Shown piece after piece: positions 25,270 through 32,444 of a DNA stretch of 32,444 nucleotides; position 1 is the first letter of the stretch, and every line of letters begins with the position of its first letter. The DNA lies in contig NZ_WUQY01000037.1 of assembly GCF_009829085.1 (NCBI RefSeq), positions 1 through 32,444 of the forward strand, in the 5' to 3' direction. A model generated the notes under the pieces. That model was not told where the DNA came from and did no database searches. It saw only the letters and a list, made by a program, of their open reading frames with translations. The stretch comes from Sphingobacterium bovisgrunnientis. GTDB taxonomy: Bacteria; Bacteroidota; Bacteroidia; Sphingobacteriales; Sphingobacteriaceae. Made by a program: the position numbers and the translations under genes.

Positions 25270-25965
25270 ATGATTACTATACATAATTTGTCAAAAGAAT
25301 ATAACGGAGTTAAGGTACTTGATATCGAACATATCGAAATCAAAAGAGGAGAAAGTGTAGGTCTTGTCGGCAATAATGGCGCAGGAAAAACGACATTGTT
25401 TAGCCTTTTATTGGATTTGATACAAGCAAGTTCGGGTGAAATTCGTATCAATGAAATAAATGTCCATGCAAGTGATCGTTGGAAAGATTTTACCGGATCA
25501 TTTGTTGATGATTCTTTTCTGATTGGTTATTTGACACCAGAAGAATATTTCTATTTCGTTGGGGAATTGAGTAATATAGGGAAGGAAGAGATAGATACTT
25601 TTGTAGCGCAATACGAAGAGTTTTTCAATGGAGAAGTTTTGCATAAAAATAAATACATACGTGATCTTTCCAAAGGGAATCAGAAAAAAGTAGGTATTAT
25701 AGGTGCTTTAATTGGCAATCCAGAACTCATAATATTAGATGAACCTTTTGCCAATCTTGATCCGAGTTCGCAGTTTAGATTGAAAAAACTTATTCGTGAT
25801 TTGATTCAGAATAGGGAAGTTACAATTCTGATTTCAAGTCACGATTTGTCTCATACTGTAGAAATTTCAGATCGTATTATCGCTTTAGAAAAAGGCAAAG
25901 TGATAAAAGATATCCAAACCTCAGCAGAAACTTTGGAAGAGTTGAATACGCTATTTTCGGTGTAA
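25270..25965 (+). CDS. ABC transporter ATP-binding protein
   Basis: This 231-residue ATPase drives the DUF5687 permease encoded just upstream. The Walker A motif is GNNGAGKT (34-41), the signature LSKGNQKK (133-140) and Walker B LIILDEP (153-159), with the D-loop NLDP and the H-loop His191 in SSHDLSHTVE. A single nucleotide-binding domain without membrane segments fits an ABC-2-type exporter working as a dimer. The gene ends at a strong bidirectional terminator that overlaps its neighbour's stop. The substrate is not predictable. Confidence 0.93.
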   Translation: MITIHNLSKEYNGVKVLDIEHIEIKRGESVGLVGNNGAGKTTLFSLLLDLIQASSGEIRINEINVHASDRWKDFTGSFVDDSFLIGYLTPEEYFYFVGELSNIGKEEIDTFVAQYEEFFNGEVLHKNKYIRDLSKGNQKKVGIIGALIGNPELIILDEPFANLDPSSQFRLKKLIRDLIQNREVTILISSHDLSHTVEISDRIIALEKGKVIKDIQTSAETLEELNTLFSV

Positions 25966-25966
25966 T

Positions 25967-26009
25967 AAAATATTAAGGCTTCGAGAATCACTCGAAGCCT
26001 TAATATTTT
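25967..26009. terminator. Bidirectional terminator between ABC ATPase and hmuY
   Basis: A perfect 19-bp inverted repeat lies at 25967-25985 and 25991-26009 (core AAGGCTTCGAG / CTCGAAGCCTT) around a 5-base loop. It has A/T-rich tails so that each strand ends in T's. It starts 2 bases past the ATPase stop, and the convergent hmuY stop codon (26008-26010) overlaps its right arm. Confidence 0.9.
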
Positions 26010-27008
26010 ATTTTAGTAATTCGTATTGAATTACTGGTTTTCCACGAGTTCCTCCATCATTACCTGCGCCAAAGCTGTTGAATTTCAACTTGTAGTTATT
26101 TCCTTTTGAGTCTTTGACTACGTAGAATCTATCTGTTTTTACTCCAGCAGTTGTACCTGTAGTGACCCTCCAATTAGCTCCTATAACATCTCTATTTTTA
26201 CTGAATTTTACTATTGGATTTGTTAAATCAGAAGACTTGAAGGTATCATATTTGAAATTTTCTGTAGTTAAAATTTCAGCAATTTCTGTTTTAGCATGTA
26301 TATTGCTAAACACTAAATCTGAGAAATTGTATGCTACTAGTCCGGATGGTCCAAATGATGTTTGGTAAACAGAATATCCCCATACGAAATCCCATTCGTC
26401 TTTTTTAGGCTCTACTTTCACTTCAGATCCAGCATTTAATGAGATGTATTTGAAATTATAGGCTTCATCTTTTGAAACTTGTACAGATTTGAAGTTCGTG
26501 GTTTGTTTGATCGTACCATATTGTAATGTATAGCCGCCATTTGAACTTTTACTAATTTTTAGTTTTATCCAAGGACGTTTCGCGACTCCGCCACCAGTTC
26601 CTCTATTTAGAATAATGACTTTATTTTCTGTGTCAATATTTAAAATTGCTGGTATTACTGTAGATTCCAAAGTGTATCCGCTTCTCCAACCTCAGTTAAG
26701 CTATTTTTGGCTGTAACTGTTGCGGCAGCACTTACCGAATTATTTAAAATTACCCTAAAATCGGAGCCACTATAAAATCCTAAGTCCCAGCTATCTCTTG
26801 TTATAGGAGTTTGTATATCCGAACTGAGATCCACATACACACTGTTACCTGCAGAAGAACCTGCTTCATTTGAAATAAGACCATTCAATGTCAATATACT
26901 ACCTGAAGACGGAGGAATGACTATGATAGGTTCAGTATCACTTTTACTGCATGATACCATAGATATAACAACTATACTTGTTGCTAAAAGCGTATTAATT
27001 TTAATCAT
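26008..27008 (-). pseudogene. hmuY: HmuY-family haem-binding lipoprotein, frameshifted
   Basis: The gene is split into two overlapping frames. The first (27008-26655, 117 residues) has a lipoprotein signal with Cys20 (SMVSC) and the HmuY N-terminal pattern TRDSWDLGFYSGSDFRVILN, then ends soon after GEADTLWNLQ. The second, open from about 26670 to 26008, continues with VIPAILNIDTENKVIILNRG, PWIKLKISKSSNGGYTLQYG, YNFKYISLN, WDFVWGYSVYQT and the C-terminal domain. Moving from one to the other needs a -1 shift near 26665-26675. HmuY captures haem for the adjacent TonB receptor. The join seems shorter than I remember from relatives, so a small deletion is possible. A sequencing error would also explain it. 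Confidence 0.8.
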
Positions 27009-27030
27009 ATTGTTATTTTTTTAGTTGTGG

Positions 27031-29154
27031 TTATTTAGTCATATTATAGGTTAAGCCCAACACAAACGAGCGTCCATAATTCGTGCTTACGCCATTTGAA
27101 CTGCTGTGTGCGCCGGATGAAACAGTTTGTGTGCTATTAAGAGTTGTGACGTTGAAAAGGTTTTTTACACCAAAATTCACTATAAGATATTTTAGTACCG
27201 GTTGATTGATCATTGCATCGGCAATAGTCATTCCATCCAATTTGACCAATTGGGCTGTGTTGACATCGCTATTGCTTAACTGGTAGCTCGGTCTTTTTCC
27301 TGAATGTTTTACAAAAAGATTCAGTGAAGTTTTTGATTTCTGCAATAGATAAGTTAACTCGCCAAAGATTTCAGGTGTCCAAGAAAATTCATTTACAGTA
27401 TTCAAATTTTCTGAAAGTCTATTGTAGCGACCTATGTAGGAAAAGCCTAAAGTAGTTTTGAGCTGAGCAAAATTGATACTATTGTCCCATGTGAAACCAG
27501 CAGATTTGTATGTGTCAATATTCAAAAGGGTAGTGATAGATGGATTTGCGCTATCAATAGCATAATCAATTCTATCATTGAAAACATTGTAGAAAGATGA
27601 TAAGTTTACTTTATGTAGCTGATTATTTGCGGCATGAAACTTTTGATAGGAAACTGTACCATTCCAACTGTTGGATGTCTCCGCTTTTAAATTTTCATTT
27701 CCAATGATGGCATGACTAGCATCTACAAAATCAAAATACAATTCTCGTAATGCCGGAGCACGATAGCCTTTGGCGTAGCTCAGACGGAGATTCAAATTTC
27801 TTGTGATGTCAAATTTAGTATTTAAAGCAGGAACAAATTTAGGAGCATCATACACGGAATTTTTTAGAAAACGAACTCCAGGTCGTATTGTCAACTTCGT
27901 CAAAGGTTTATACTCCGAACTAATAAATGCAGCCATATCTTGAATATGTGGTCTTCCTTTTATACGCGCACCTGTGCCCGCATCTTTGTTGAATTCTAAA
28001 CCGTATTGAAAAGTTAGTTTTTCGCTTAAATAGTGTTGTAATGTAGGTCTCAGGAATAGCGTGTTGAATTCTGCTAAATCTTGTTCTCCTTTTTCAGTGG
28101 ATAATGTAGATGTGTTTGAGTTGTAATCATGAATAGTGGTAATAGTCTTACGTGATAAATCCGTGTAAGCAGCAGACACCTCCAAACCAAATTTTTCGGA
28201 AATCAGCCAATTGCTACTGATTTGGTGATTATAACGATTGGTGCGGTAAGTTTGCAGTTTTGCCAAGTAAGTATTGGGGTTTATACCATATCGGGAATCG
28301 ATATCTTCATGCATCGCGAATGTTCTATACCAAATATGAATTTTATCGTTTTTATAGCCTAGCTTAATATTTCCTAGATATTGATCTTTGGGTTTCCATT
28401 TATTGCTAATCGCATTCACTTCTTGTATAAATGCAGATTTTGAAGGTAAATTCCATCCTCCAAATTGGTTCGACGAAACAGTGGCATCGGCATAGATATT
28501 TTCTTTTCTCCAATTTATACCAACACTCTTCTGGTGTATTCCTTTACCTTGATGAAAGTCGTATTCATTGCCTACAGTCTCTTCTTGTACCTTTGCGAAT
28601 ACGCTGTATTTCGAGTTTTTAGGACTTTTGGTAATAATATTTATTACGCCAGCTAAAGCATCTGAGCCATAAATAACGGACATTGGACCTTCCACAATTT
28701 CAATTCTTTCGATCATATTAACATCGATTTGATTCAAACTTTCGCGCGTGTCTGAGCGATCCAACATCGGATAGCCATCCACAAGAATCTTAACATTTCT
28801 ACCACTCATACCCATTAATTCGATATCGGATACACCCAAAGTCAAATCACTACTGAAACGAATTCCCGGCTGCGTATTAAGTAATTGTTGAATATTCGTT
28901 GCAGCTCTAGATTTAATCTGATCCGAGGAAATAGTACGTAGATTATAGACAGATTTGGATATCGATTGTGGCTTATATTGTCCAGTTACGACAACTTGTT
29001 CGAGACAAATGTCCTTCTGTACACGATGATTAATAGTATCGCTTATACTATTCGCATGTGTAGTCGATTGAGCCTTTTGTGAAAAAATAGTAGTAGGAAA
29101 CAACGCCAAACAGAGTACATTCGATAATGTAATTAAGACTATTATTCGTGACAT
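27031..29154 (-). CDS. hmuR: HmuR-like TonB-dependent haem/iron receptor
   Basis: This 707-residue outer-membrane receptor has a signal peptide (about 1-26) and a TonB-box-like LEQVVVTG (51-58). The plug follows at about 65-178, with ILVDGYPML, VEGPMSVIYGSDALAGVINIITK. The barrel carries YRAP (464-467), His481 and NENL (486-489), spaced like the FRAP...His...NPNL box of bacterial haem receptors, including the conserved His that contacts haem in HmuR. Its gene sits 22 bases upstream of hmuY and 89 bases after the DUF6607 gene. No SusC-type N-terminal domain is present. Haem is the most likely ligand; another iron complex cannot be excluded. Confidence 0.87.
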   Translation of the reverse strand: MSRIIVLITLSNVLCLALFPTTIFSQKAQSTTHANSISDTINHRVQKDICLEQVVVTGQYKPQSISKSVYNLRTISSDQIKSRAATNIQQLLNTQPGIRFSSDLTLGVSDIELMGMSGRNVKILVDGYPMLDRSDTRESLNQIDVNMIERIEIVEGPMSVIYGSDALAGVINIITKSPKNSKYSVFAKVQEETVGNEYDFHQGKGIHQKSVGINWRKENIYADATVSSNQFGGWNLPSKSAFIQEVNAISNKWKPKDQYLGNIKLGYKNDKIHIWYRTFAMHEDIDSRYGINPNTYLAKLQTYRTNRYNHQISSNWLISEKFGLEVSAAYTDLSRKTITTIHDYNSNTSTLSTEKGEQDLAEFNTLFLRPTLQHYLSEKLTFQYGLEFNKDAGTGARIKGRPHIQDMAAFISSEYKPLTKLTIRPGVRFLKNSVYDAPKFVPALNTKFDITRNLNLRLSYAKGYRAPALRELYFDFVDASHAIIGNENLKAETSNSWNGTVSYQKFHAANNQLHKVNLSSFYNVFNDRIDYAIDSANPSITTLLNIDTYKSAGFTWDNSINFAQLKTTLGFSYIGRYNRLSENLNTVNEFSWTPEIFGELTYLLQKSKTSLNLFVKHSGKRPSYQLSNSDVNTAQLVKLDGMTIADAMINQPVLKYLIVNFGVKNLFNVTTLNSTQTVSSGAHSSSNGVSTNYGRSFVLGLTYNMTK

Positions 29155-29183
29155 GTTTTTTAATAAAAATGTGTTGAAAATGA

Positions 29184-29206
29184 TTGGTATACTTTACGTA
29201 CACCAA
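29184..29206. other. Imperfect hairpin between DUF6607 and hmuR genes
   Basis: TTGGT.TAC (29184-29191) and GTA.ACCAA (29198-29206) form an 8-bp stem with one mismatch. It lies in the 89-base gap within the haem operon. It has no T run, so a processing or regulatory hairpin is more likely than a terminator. Confidence 0.25.
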
Positions 29207-29243
29207 CCATTAAGAGAGAGAATAGAATTGCAGAATTATGCTA

Positions 29244-30137
29244 TTATTGAATGATGAATTTGTCAATTATAGTGTCTACTTCTTGTTGAGTTGCAATGTT
29301 CGGAAGTTCGAATAAATACGAGTAAAGTGCTCTGTTATCTACTTTTTTGTGAAATCTTAAATCTTTCTTTTTAGCCAATTCTTTGTTCCATTTACTTCTT
29401 ACTTTTTCCCAAAGTTTTTCGTTTTCGGCCCAATATTTCTGTGCAGCTACACATTTATTATCATCTACTTTTGTGTACGTATTGTAGCCTTTTTCTTCTG
29501 CTAATACATAATCAGCTTTGTCATTTTCGCGAATGATTTTCGCATTGTCTTGGTTGTGAATCCAGCCAGACGAAATTATTTCGTGGATATTTGTACGTTT
29601 CAAAATATTGTAGTCAGAGCGTTTGGAGTACTCACGTCTAGGCAGGGGAGCATCCGCTGTATTCTGCCAAAATGTTCTTCCATCCAAATTAGTCCAAGTC
29701 GCACTTCCCATGTAGCGTGGTGTATCGTCAACTTCAAAGACTTGTTGTGACCATTGTCCTTTGACAGCATCCTTTGTTTTTTGCGAATAATCTACCCCAT
29801 TAAATCCGCTATAAGTCCACTGATCTTGATTTTCGAATACCCAATCTTGTCTCCAATGTTTGATAATCATTTTATCGCTCACGATTAGCAAATGCTGTAA
29901 TGAAACATAATTATCGTTAGTAATAATAGGCGTAATCCATTCCAAAGCTGTTTCGTGTTTGGTTTGCGATGCCTCGTATTCATCTTTGTTTTGTGGATAA
30001 CTGAATGTCTCGGCAGACGCAAATTTCACTTCATAGCATCCACACATTGATTTGATTGTTTGCGCATCTTTTGCTTGTTGGGCATTGCTATAGTTGCAAG
30101 CCAATGCTAGTAGAATTACAGAGAATAATTTTTTCAT
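29244..30137 (-). CDS. DUF6607-family periplasmic protein of haem locus
   Basis: This 297-residue protein has a signal peptide (MKKLFSVILLALACNYSNAQ). The mature part starts with a Cys-Gly-Cys pair (KSMCGCYEVKFASAETFSY) and is rich in Trp, Tyr and charged residues: HWRQDWVFE, QWTYSGFNGVDYSQKT, SATWTNLDGRTFWQNTADAPLPRREY. I recognise the pattern as DUF6607, which often accompanies HmuY/HmuR genes in Bacteroidota; its biochemical role is unknown. The CGC pair and several His residues could bind haem or metal, but this is speculation. The gene lies between the AraC regulator and the receptor, and a Fur-like motif abuts its start codon. Confidence 0.8.
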   Translation of the reverse strand: MKKLFSVILLALACNYSNAQQAKDAQTIKSMCGCYEVKFASAETFSYPQNKDEYEASQTKHETALEWITPIITNDNYVSLQHLLIVSDKMIIKHWRQDWVFENQDQWTYSGFNGVDYSQKTKDAVKGQWSQQVFEVDDTPRYMGSATWTNLDGRTFWQNTADAPLPRREYSKRSDYNILKRTNIHEIISSGWIHNQDNAKIIRENDKADYVLAEEKGYNTYTKVDDNKCVAAQKYWAENEKLWEKVRSKWNKELAKKKDLRFHKKVDNRALYSYLFELPNIATQQEVDTIIDKFIIQ

Positions 30138-30161
30138 TTATTTAGACTAATTAAAAATAAT
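30137..30161 (-). promoter_or_regulatory. Fur-box-like motif at the DUF6607 start
   Basis: TTTATTTAGACTAATTAAAA and onward to 30161 matches the motif at 30885-30909 at 22 of 25 positions. It abuts the start codon at 30137. A near -7 element, TATACTTG at 30165-30172 on the minus strand, lies just upstream, so a bound repressor would block the transcription start. Confidence 0.5.
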
Positions 30162-30216
30162 ATACAAGTATAGAATATTATTTAAGGAGTCTGTTTTTGA
30201 AATCAGAAAATCAATT

Positions 30217-30849
30217 TTAGTTATTGGAAATTTTGAAGGATAGAGGAGATTTACCAAATTTATGTTTGAAAGCTTGACTGAAGCTGCTCAATGAGGAATA
30301 ACCAATTTTTAACGCGATTTCTTGGAGAGAATAGTGTGAGTCTTTTATCAAATCTTTTGCTTTTTCTAAACGCTGGTTGATGATGTATTCGTGTACCGTA
30401 ATACCATATGTATTCTTGAATCTTATTTTGAGATATTGCTGATTTATTCCAATAATCTTGGCTAAATCTTGAATTTTAAGTGTTTCGTGCAGGTGAGTTT
30501 CAATGTACTCTTTTAATTCAGCAACCTGTTCTTCTGTAAGTTCATTTTTCCCACTCTGAACAATTATTTTCTCGAAAAATTTATGGATTAAAATATTAAA
30601 TTTTATTTTACTCAATACATTGGAGTCGTGTTGTAAGGATAGGAGGTCTAAAAACAACACAAGAATTTCTCCATCTCCTTTAAAATAAATTGATGTTTCA
30701 AATTTCAAGTGTTCAATAGCTAAATGATTTATGTATTCAAGTGGAATTTCCAATACTTCAATGGTTGATTCCGATATATTGTACTGTTCACAGTTTACGA
30801 TTATACATATTTTTTCTGAATCCGTCTTTCTGATAATTCCACTGATCAT
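30217..30849 (-). CDS. AraC-family regulator of the haem locus
   Basis: This 210-residue protein has a C-terminal AraC/XylS DNA-binding domain at about 109-207, with both helix-turn-helix units visible (LKIQDLAKIIGINQQYLKIRF and LQEIALKIGYSSLSSFSQAF). The N-terminal half (1-105) is short and of no domain I recognise; it is smaller than the sensor part of usual 280-300-residue members. It is the first gene of a cluster with the DUF6607 protein and haem receptor, which are typical partners of AraC-type iron-uptake regulators such as those of siderophore and haem loci. Its promoter carries a Fur-like motif directly next to the -7 element. Confidence 0.87.
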   Translation of the reverse strand: MISGIIRKTDSEKICIIVNCEQYNISESTIEVLEIPLEYINHLAIEHLKFETSIYFKGDGEILVLFLDLLSLQHDSNVLSKIKFNILIHKFFEKIIVQSGKNELTEEQVAELKEYIETHLHETLKIQDLAKIIGINQQYLKIRFKNTYGITVHEYIINQRLEKAKDLIKDSHYSLQEIALKIGYSSLSSFSQAFKHKFGKSPLSFKISNN

Positions 30850-30876
30850 ATTACATTATTGATTATAATACAATCG

Positions 30877-30909
30877 CAAATGTATTTATTTAGACTGAAT
30901 AAAAATAGA
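30877..30909 (-). promoter_or_regulatory. Promoter with Fur-box-like motif before the AraC gene
   Basis: On the minus strand TACATTTG at 30877-30884 is an exact -7 element, 27 bases before the ATG at 30849. Directly adjoining, in the space where -33 to -7 DNA is contacted, lies the semi-palindrome TTTATTTAGACTGAATAAAA (from 30885, motif to 30909). It matches the copy at 30137-30161. This layout fits an iron-responsive repressor. Confidence 0.55.
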
Positions 30910-30925
30910 GCTAATCAAAGAAAAT

Positions 30926-30947
30926 GGTGATTTATTTTCAAATCACC
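30926..30947 (-). terminator. Terminator of the symporter gene
   Basis: GGTGATTT (30926-30933) and AAATCACC (30940-30947) form a perfect 8-bp stem with a 6-base loop. On the minus strand it is followed by ATTTTCTTTG. It lies 24 bases past the stop of the symporter gene. Confidence 0.65.
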
Positions 30948-30971
30948 TTTACAGAGTACTAATATTTATGT

Positions 30972-32141
30972 CTAAGCGACTTCTTTTTTACCAAATAATT
31001 TGTCAACTACAATCGCTATAGCCCCATCTCCAGTTACATTACACGCTGTACCAAAGCTATCCATAGCAATATATAATGAAATTATCAAGGCTTGATTTTG
31101 GGCATCAAAACCCAACATTGATGTAATAATTCCTAATGCTGCCATAATAGCTCCACCTGGAACACCTGGTGCAGCGATCATCGTTACACCCAGCATACAG
31201 ATAAATCCAGCCATTTGACCAAACTCAATCGGCATTCCTTGCATCAACATTAAAGCAATCACACAAGCCACAATCTTCAATGTGCTTCCTGCTAAGTGAA
31301 TGGTAGCACACAATGGGATGACAAATGAGGCTATATTTTCCGAAACACCTGCTTTTTTCGCTTGTGCTAAGGTAACGGGTATTGTGGCTGCTGAAGATTG
31401 TGTTCCCAAGGCCGTAAAATAAGCGGGCATCATGGTTGCCAAGAGTTTGAATGGATTTTTTTTGGTGATTGCACCTGCTATGATGTATTGAATCAACAAC
31501 AAAATGATATGCAGGGCGAATATGAATCCGATTATTTTGACAAAAACATTTAATATCAATAGCACTTTACCAGAATAGGTCATATCCAAGAATATACCGA
31601 AGATAAATAAGGGTAATAATGGGATAATCACTTTTTCTATGATAAAGGAAATGATATTCTCGAAGTCATAGGTAATTTCTGCCAATTTGGAATTTTGAAG
31701 ACGTGATAACCCAATTCCTATTAAAAATGCGAAAACCAAAGCACCCATTACATCAAAGAAAGGTGGTATTTCGAGTGTAAAATATGGTGTCAAACTTTTA
31801 CTTCCTTCTTCTACTGCCGCTACAGATTGGTTCTCAATAAACGATGGAAAGAATGTCATACTAGCGAAATAGGTCGAAAATCCGGAAAATAATGTGGATC
31901 CATAGGCTATTGCTACTGTGGTAATCAACATTTTTCCTGCTGTATTTCCCAATTTTGCAATTGCAGGAATGATAAGGCCGACAATGATTAAGGGAATAAG
32001 AAATTTCAATAATTGGTCAAATAATCCGTTGAAAGTGGCGGAAATGTTTCCAATTGATTCAGGTATTATACTGCCTAATAGAATTCCTAGAGATATTGCG
32101 ATGACAACACGAAAAAGTAGATTATCAAATATTTTTTTCAT
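30972..32141 (-). CDS. DAACS-family cation symporter, divergent subtype
   Basis: This 389-residue inner-membrane carrier has the fold of dicarboxylate/amino acid:cation symporters. The helical hairpin HP1 holds TQSSAATIPVT (247-257), HP2 APGVPGGAIM, and the last helix DSFGTACNVTGD (361-372) retains Asp361, Asn368 and Asp372. Compared with the archaeal aspartate transporter GltPh, the Arg of TM8 is Gly364 and the Arg of HP1 is Gln248. The sodium-site NMDGT motif reads HLAGS (282-286). An acidic amino acid or dicarboxylate is therefore doubtful as substrate; a neutral one is possible. It has its own terminator at 30926-30947 and is transcribed alone. Confidence 0.88.
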   Translation of the reverse strand: MKKIFDNLLFRVVIAISLGILLGSIIPESIGNISATFNGLFDQLLKFLIPLIIVGLIIPAIAKLGNTAGKMLITTVAIAYGSTLFSGFSTYFASMTFFPSFIENQSVAAVEEGSKSLTPYFTLEIPPFFDVMGALVFAFLIGIGLSRLQNSKLAEITYDFENIISFIIEKVIIPLLPLFIFGIFLDMTYSGKVLLILNVFVKIIGFIFALHIILLLIQYIIAGAITKKNPFKLLATMMPAYFTALGTQSSAATIPVTLAQAKKAGVSENIASFVIPLCATIHLAGSTLKIVACVIALMLMQGMPIEFGQMAGFICMLGVTMIAAPGVPGGAIMAALGIITSMLGFDAQNQALIISLYIAMDSFGTACNVTGDGAIAIVVDKLFGKKEVA

Positions 32142-32354
32142 GTCCTAAAGTACTAAATATAATTATAAAATCACTTGAGTAATGGGTGAATCAACTTGTT
32201 GGTAAGTTATGATTATTGTATTTGTGTTTCTTTGCATGTCATTTTTATTGTCATGTCAAATGATTGTTTATTGTTGTTTTGCGATATGTTTTTATATTTT
32301 TTTGAAATAAAGGTTGTTTTTCCTGTTTAAAATAATTTCTTTTTAAGTTTTTTT
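32142..32354. other. AT-rich upstream region of the symporter gene
   Basis: These 213 bases hold no ORF I would support and are very rich in T on the plus strand, with repeated TTGTTT-like runs (for example TATTGTTGTTTTGCG). The symporter promoter should lie here, but no exact TAnnTTTG was found on the minus strand near its start. No RNA gene is visible. Confidence 0.4.
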
Positions 32355-32444
32355 GTAACCACTCAGATACTATAGAATAGCAATGCTGTAGAAAGCATCG
32401 AGGACAGATTGTGAGTTCTTAATACAAGTGTCGGCAACAGATCT
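32355..32444 (-). other. Possible edge of an insertion sequence with transposase C-terminus
   Basis: A minus-strand frame entering from the right edge runs 24 codons (RSVADTCIKNSQSVLDAFYS then IAIL) to a TAG at 32370-32372. Fifteen bases beyond the stop, GTAACCACTCAGATAC (from 32355) begins just where the T-rich sequence stops; GTAA is the usual end of IS66-type elements. The base composition is also more balanced than next door. This is suggestive only; the rest of the element would be outside the window. Confidence 0.3.

Noticed and set aside
26655..26680. Programmed -1 frameshifting between the two hmuY halves
   Set aside because: The overlap lacks an X XXY YYZ slippery heptamer and I saw no strong downstream hairpin. 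A mutation or sequencing error is simpler.
32142..32444. tRNA or other structural RNA gene in the terminal gap
   Set aside because: No cloverleaf, TTCGA-type T-arm or strong stem was visible in either strand.

Overview
The window is AT-rich chromosomal DNA from a Bacteroidota bacterium, most likely a member of the Sphingobacteriaceae such as Sphingobacterium. The evidence is a SusC/SusD polysaccharide-utilisation locus, a B-type succinate dehydrogenase operon in the order sdhC-sdhA-sdhB, a DUF5687-type ABC permease, an HmuY/DUF6607 haem locus and several -7 elements of the Bacteroidota form TAnnTTTG. Genus assignment is inference; there is no rRNA or tRNA in the window.

Layout. 1-942 (minus): a three-gene operon of a small membrane protein, a GbsR/MarR-type regulator and a cut-off membrane protein, behind a promoter with a perfect 18-bp palindrome. 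1094-2352: a conserved hypothetical protein and a convergent small membrane protein, both with apparently leaderless promoters. 2403-6081 (minus): sdhCAB with promoter and terminator. 6173-15408 (minus): a polysaccharide-utilisation locus made of a membrane-anchored SusR-like regulator, SusC, SusD, a GH30 lipoprotein glycosidase and a SusE-like surface glycan-binding lipoprotein, ending at a terminator. The likely substrate is a beta-1,6-linked glucan. 15483-16181 (minus): a small outer-membrane barrel protein. 16201-21719 (plus): housekeeping and stress genes (CsbD-like, csaA, tadA, Fe/Mn superoxide dismutase, msrA, AraC-type regulator, pruA).

21779-23689: a complete-looking group IIC intron with its reverse transcriptase/maturase, inserted one base after the T-tract of the pruA terminator. 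I could place domains V and VI, including the CGC triad and the bulged branch-point A. 23772-26009 (plus): an ABC exporter pair (DUF5687 permease and ATPase) ending in a 19-bp bidirectional terminator. 26008-30909 (minus): a haem/iron-uptake locus of AraC regulator, DUF6607 protein, HmuR-like TonB receptor and an HmuY lipoprotein gene broken by a frameshift. Two copies of a Fur-box-like motif sit at the promoters of this locus. 30926-32141 (minus): a divergent DAACS-family symporter. The last 90 bases may be the edge of an insertion sequence.

The most informative observations are the intron placed after a terminator, the palindrome over the GbsR operon promoter, the paired Fur-like motifs with the broken hmuY, and the symporter lacking the family's usual acidic-substrate and sodium-site residues. 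I do not see a wholly new defence or mobile system.
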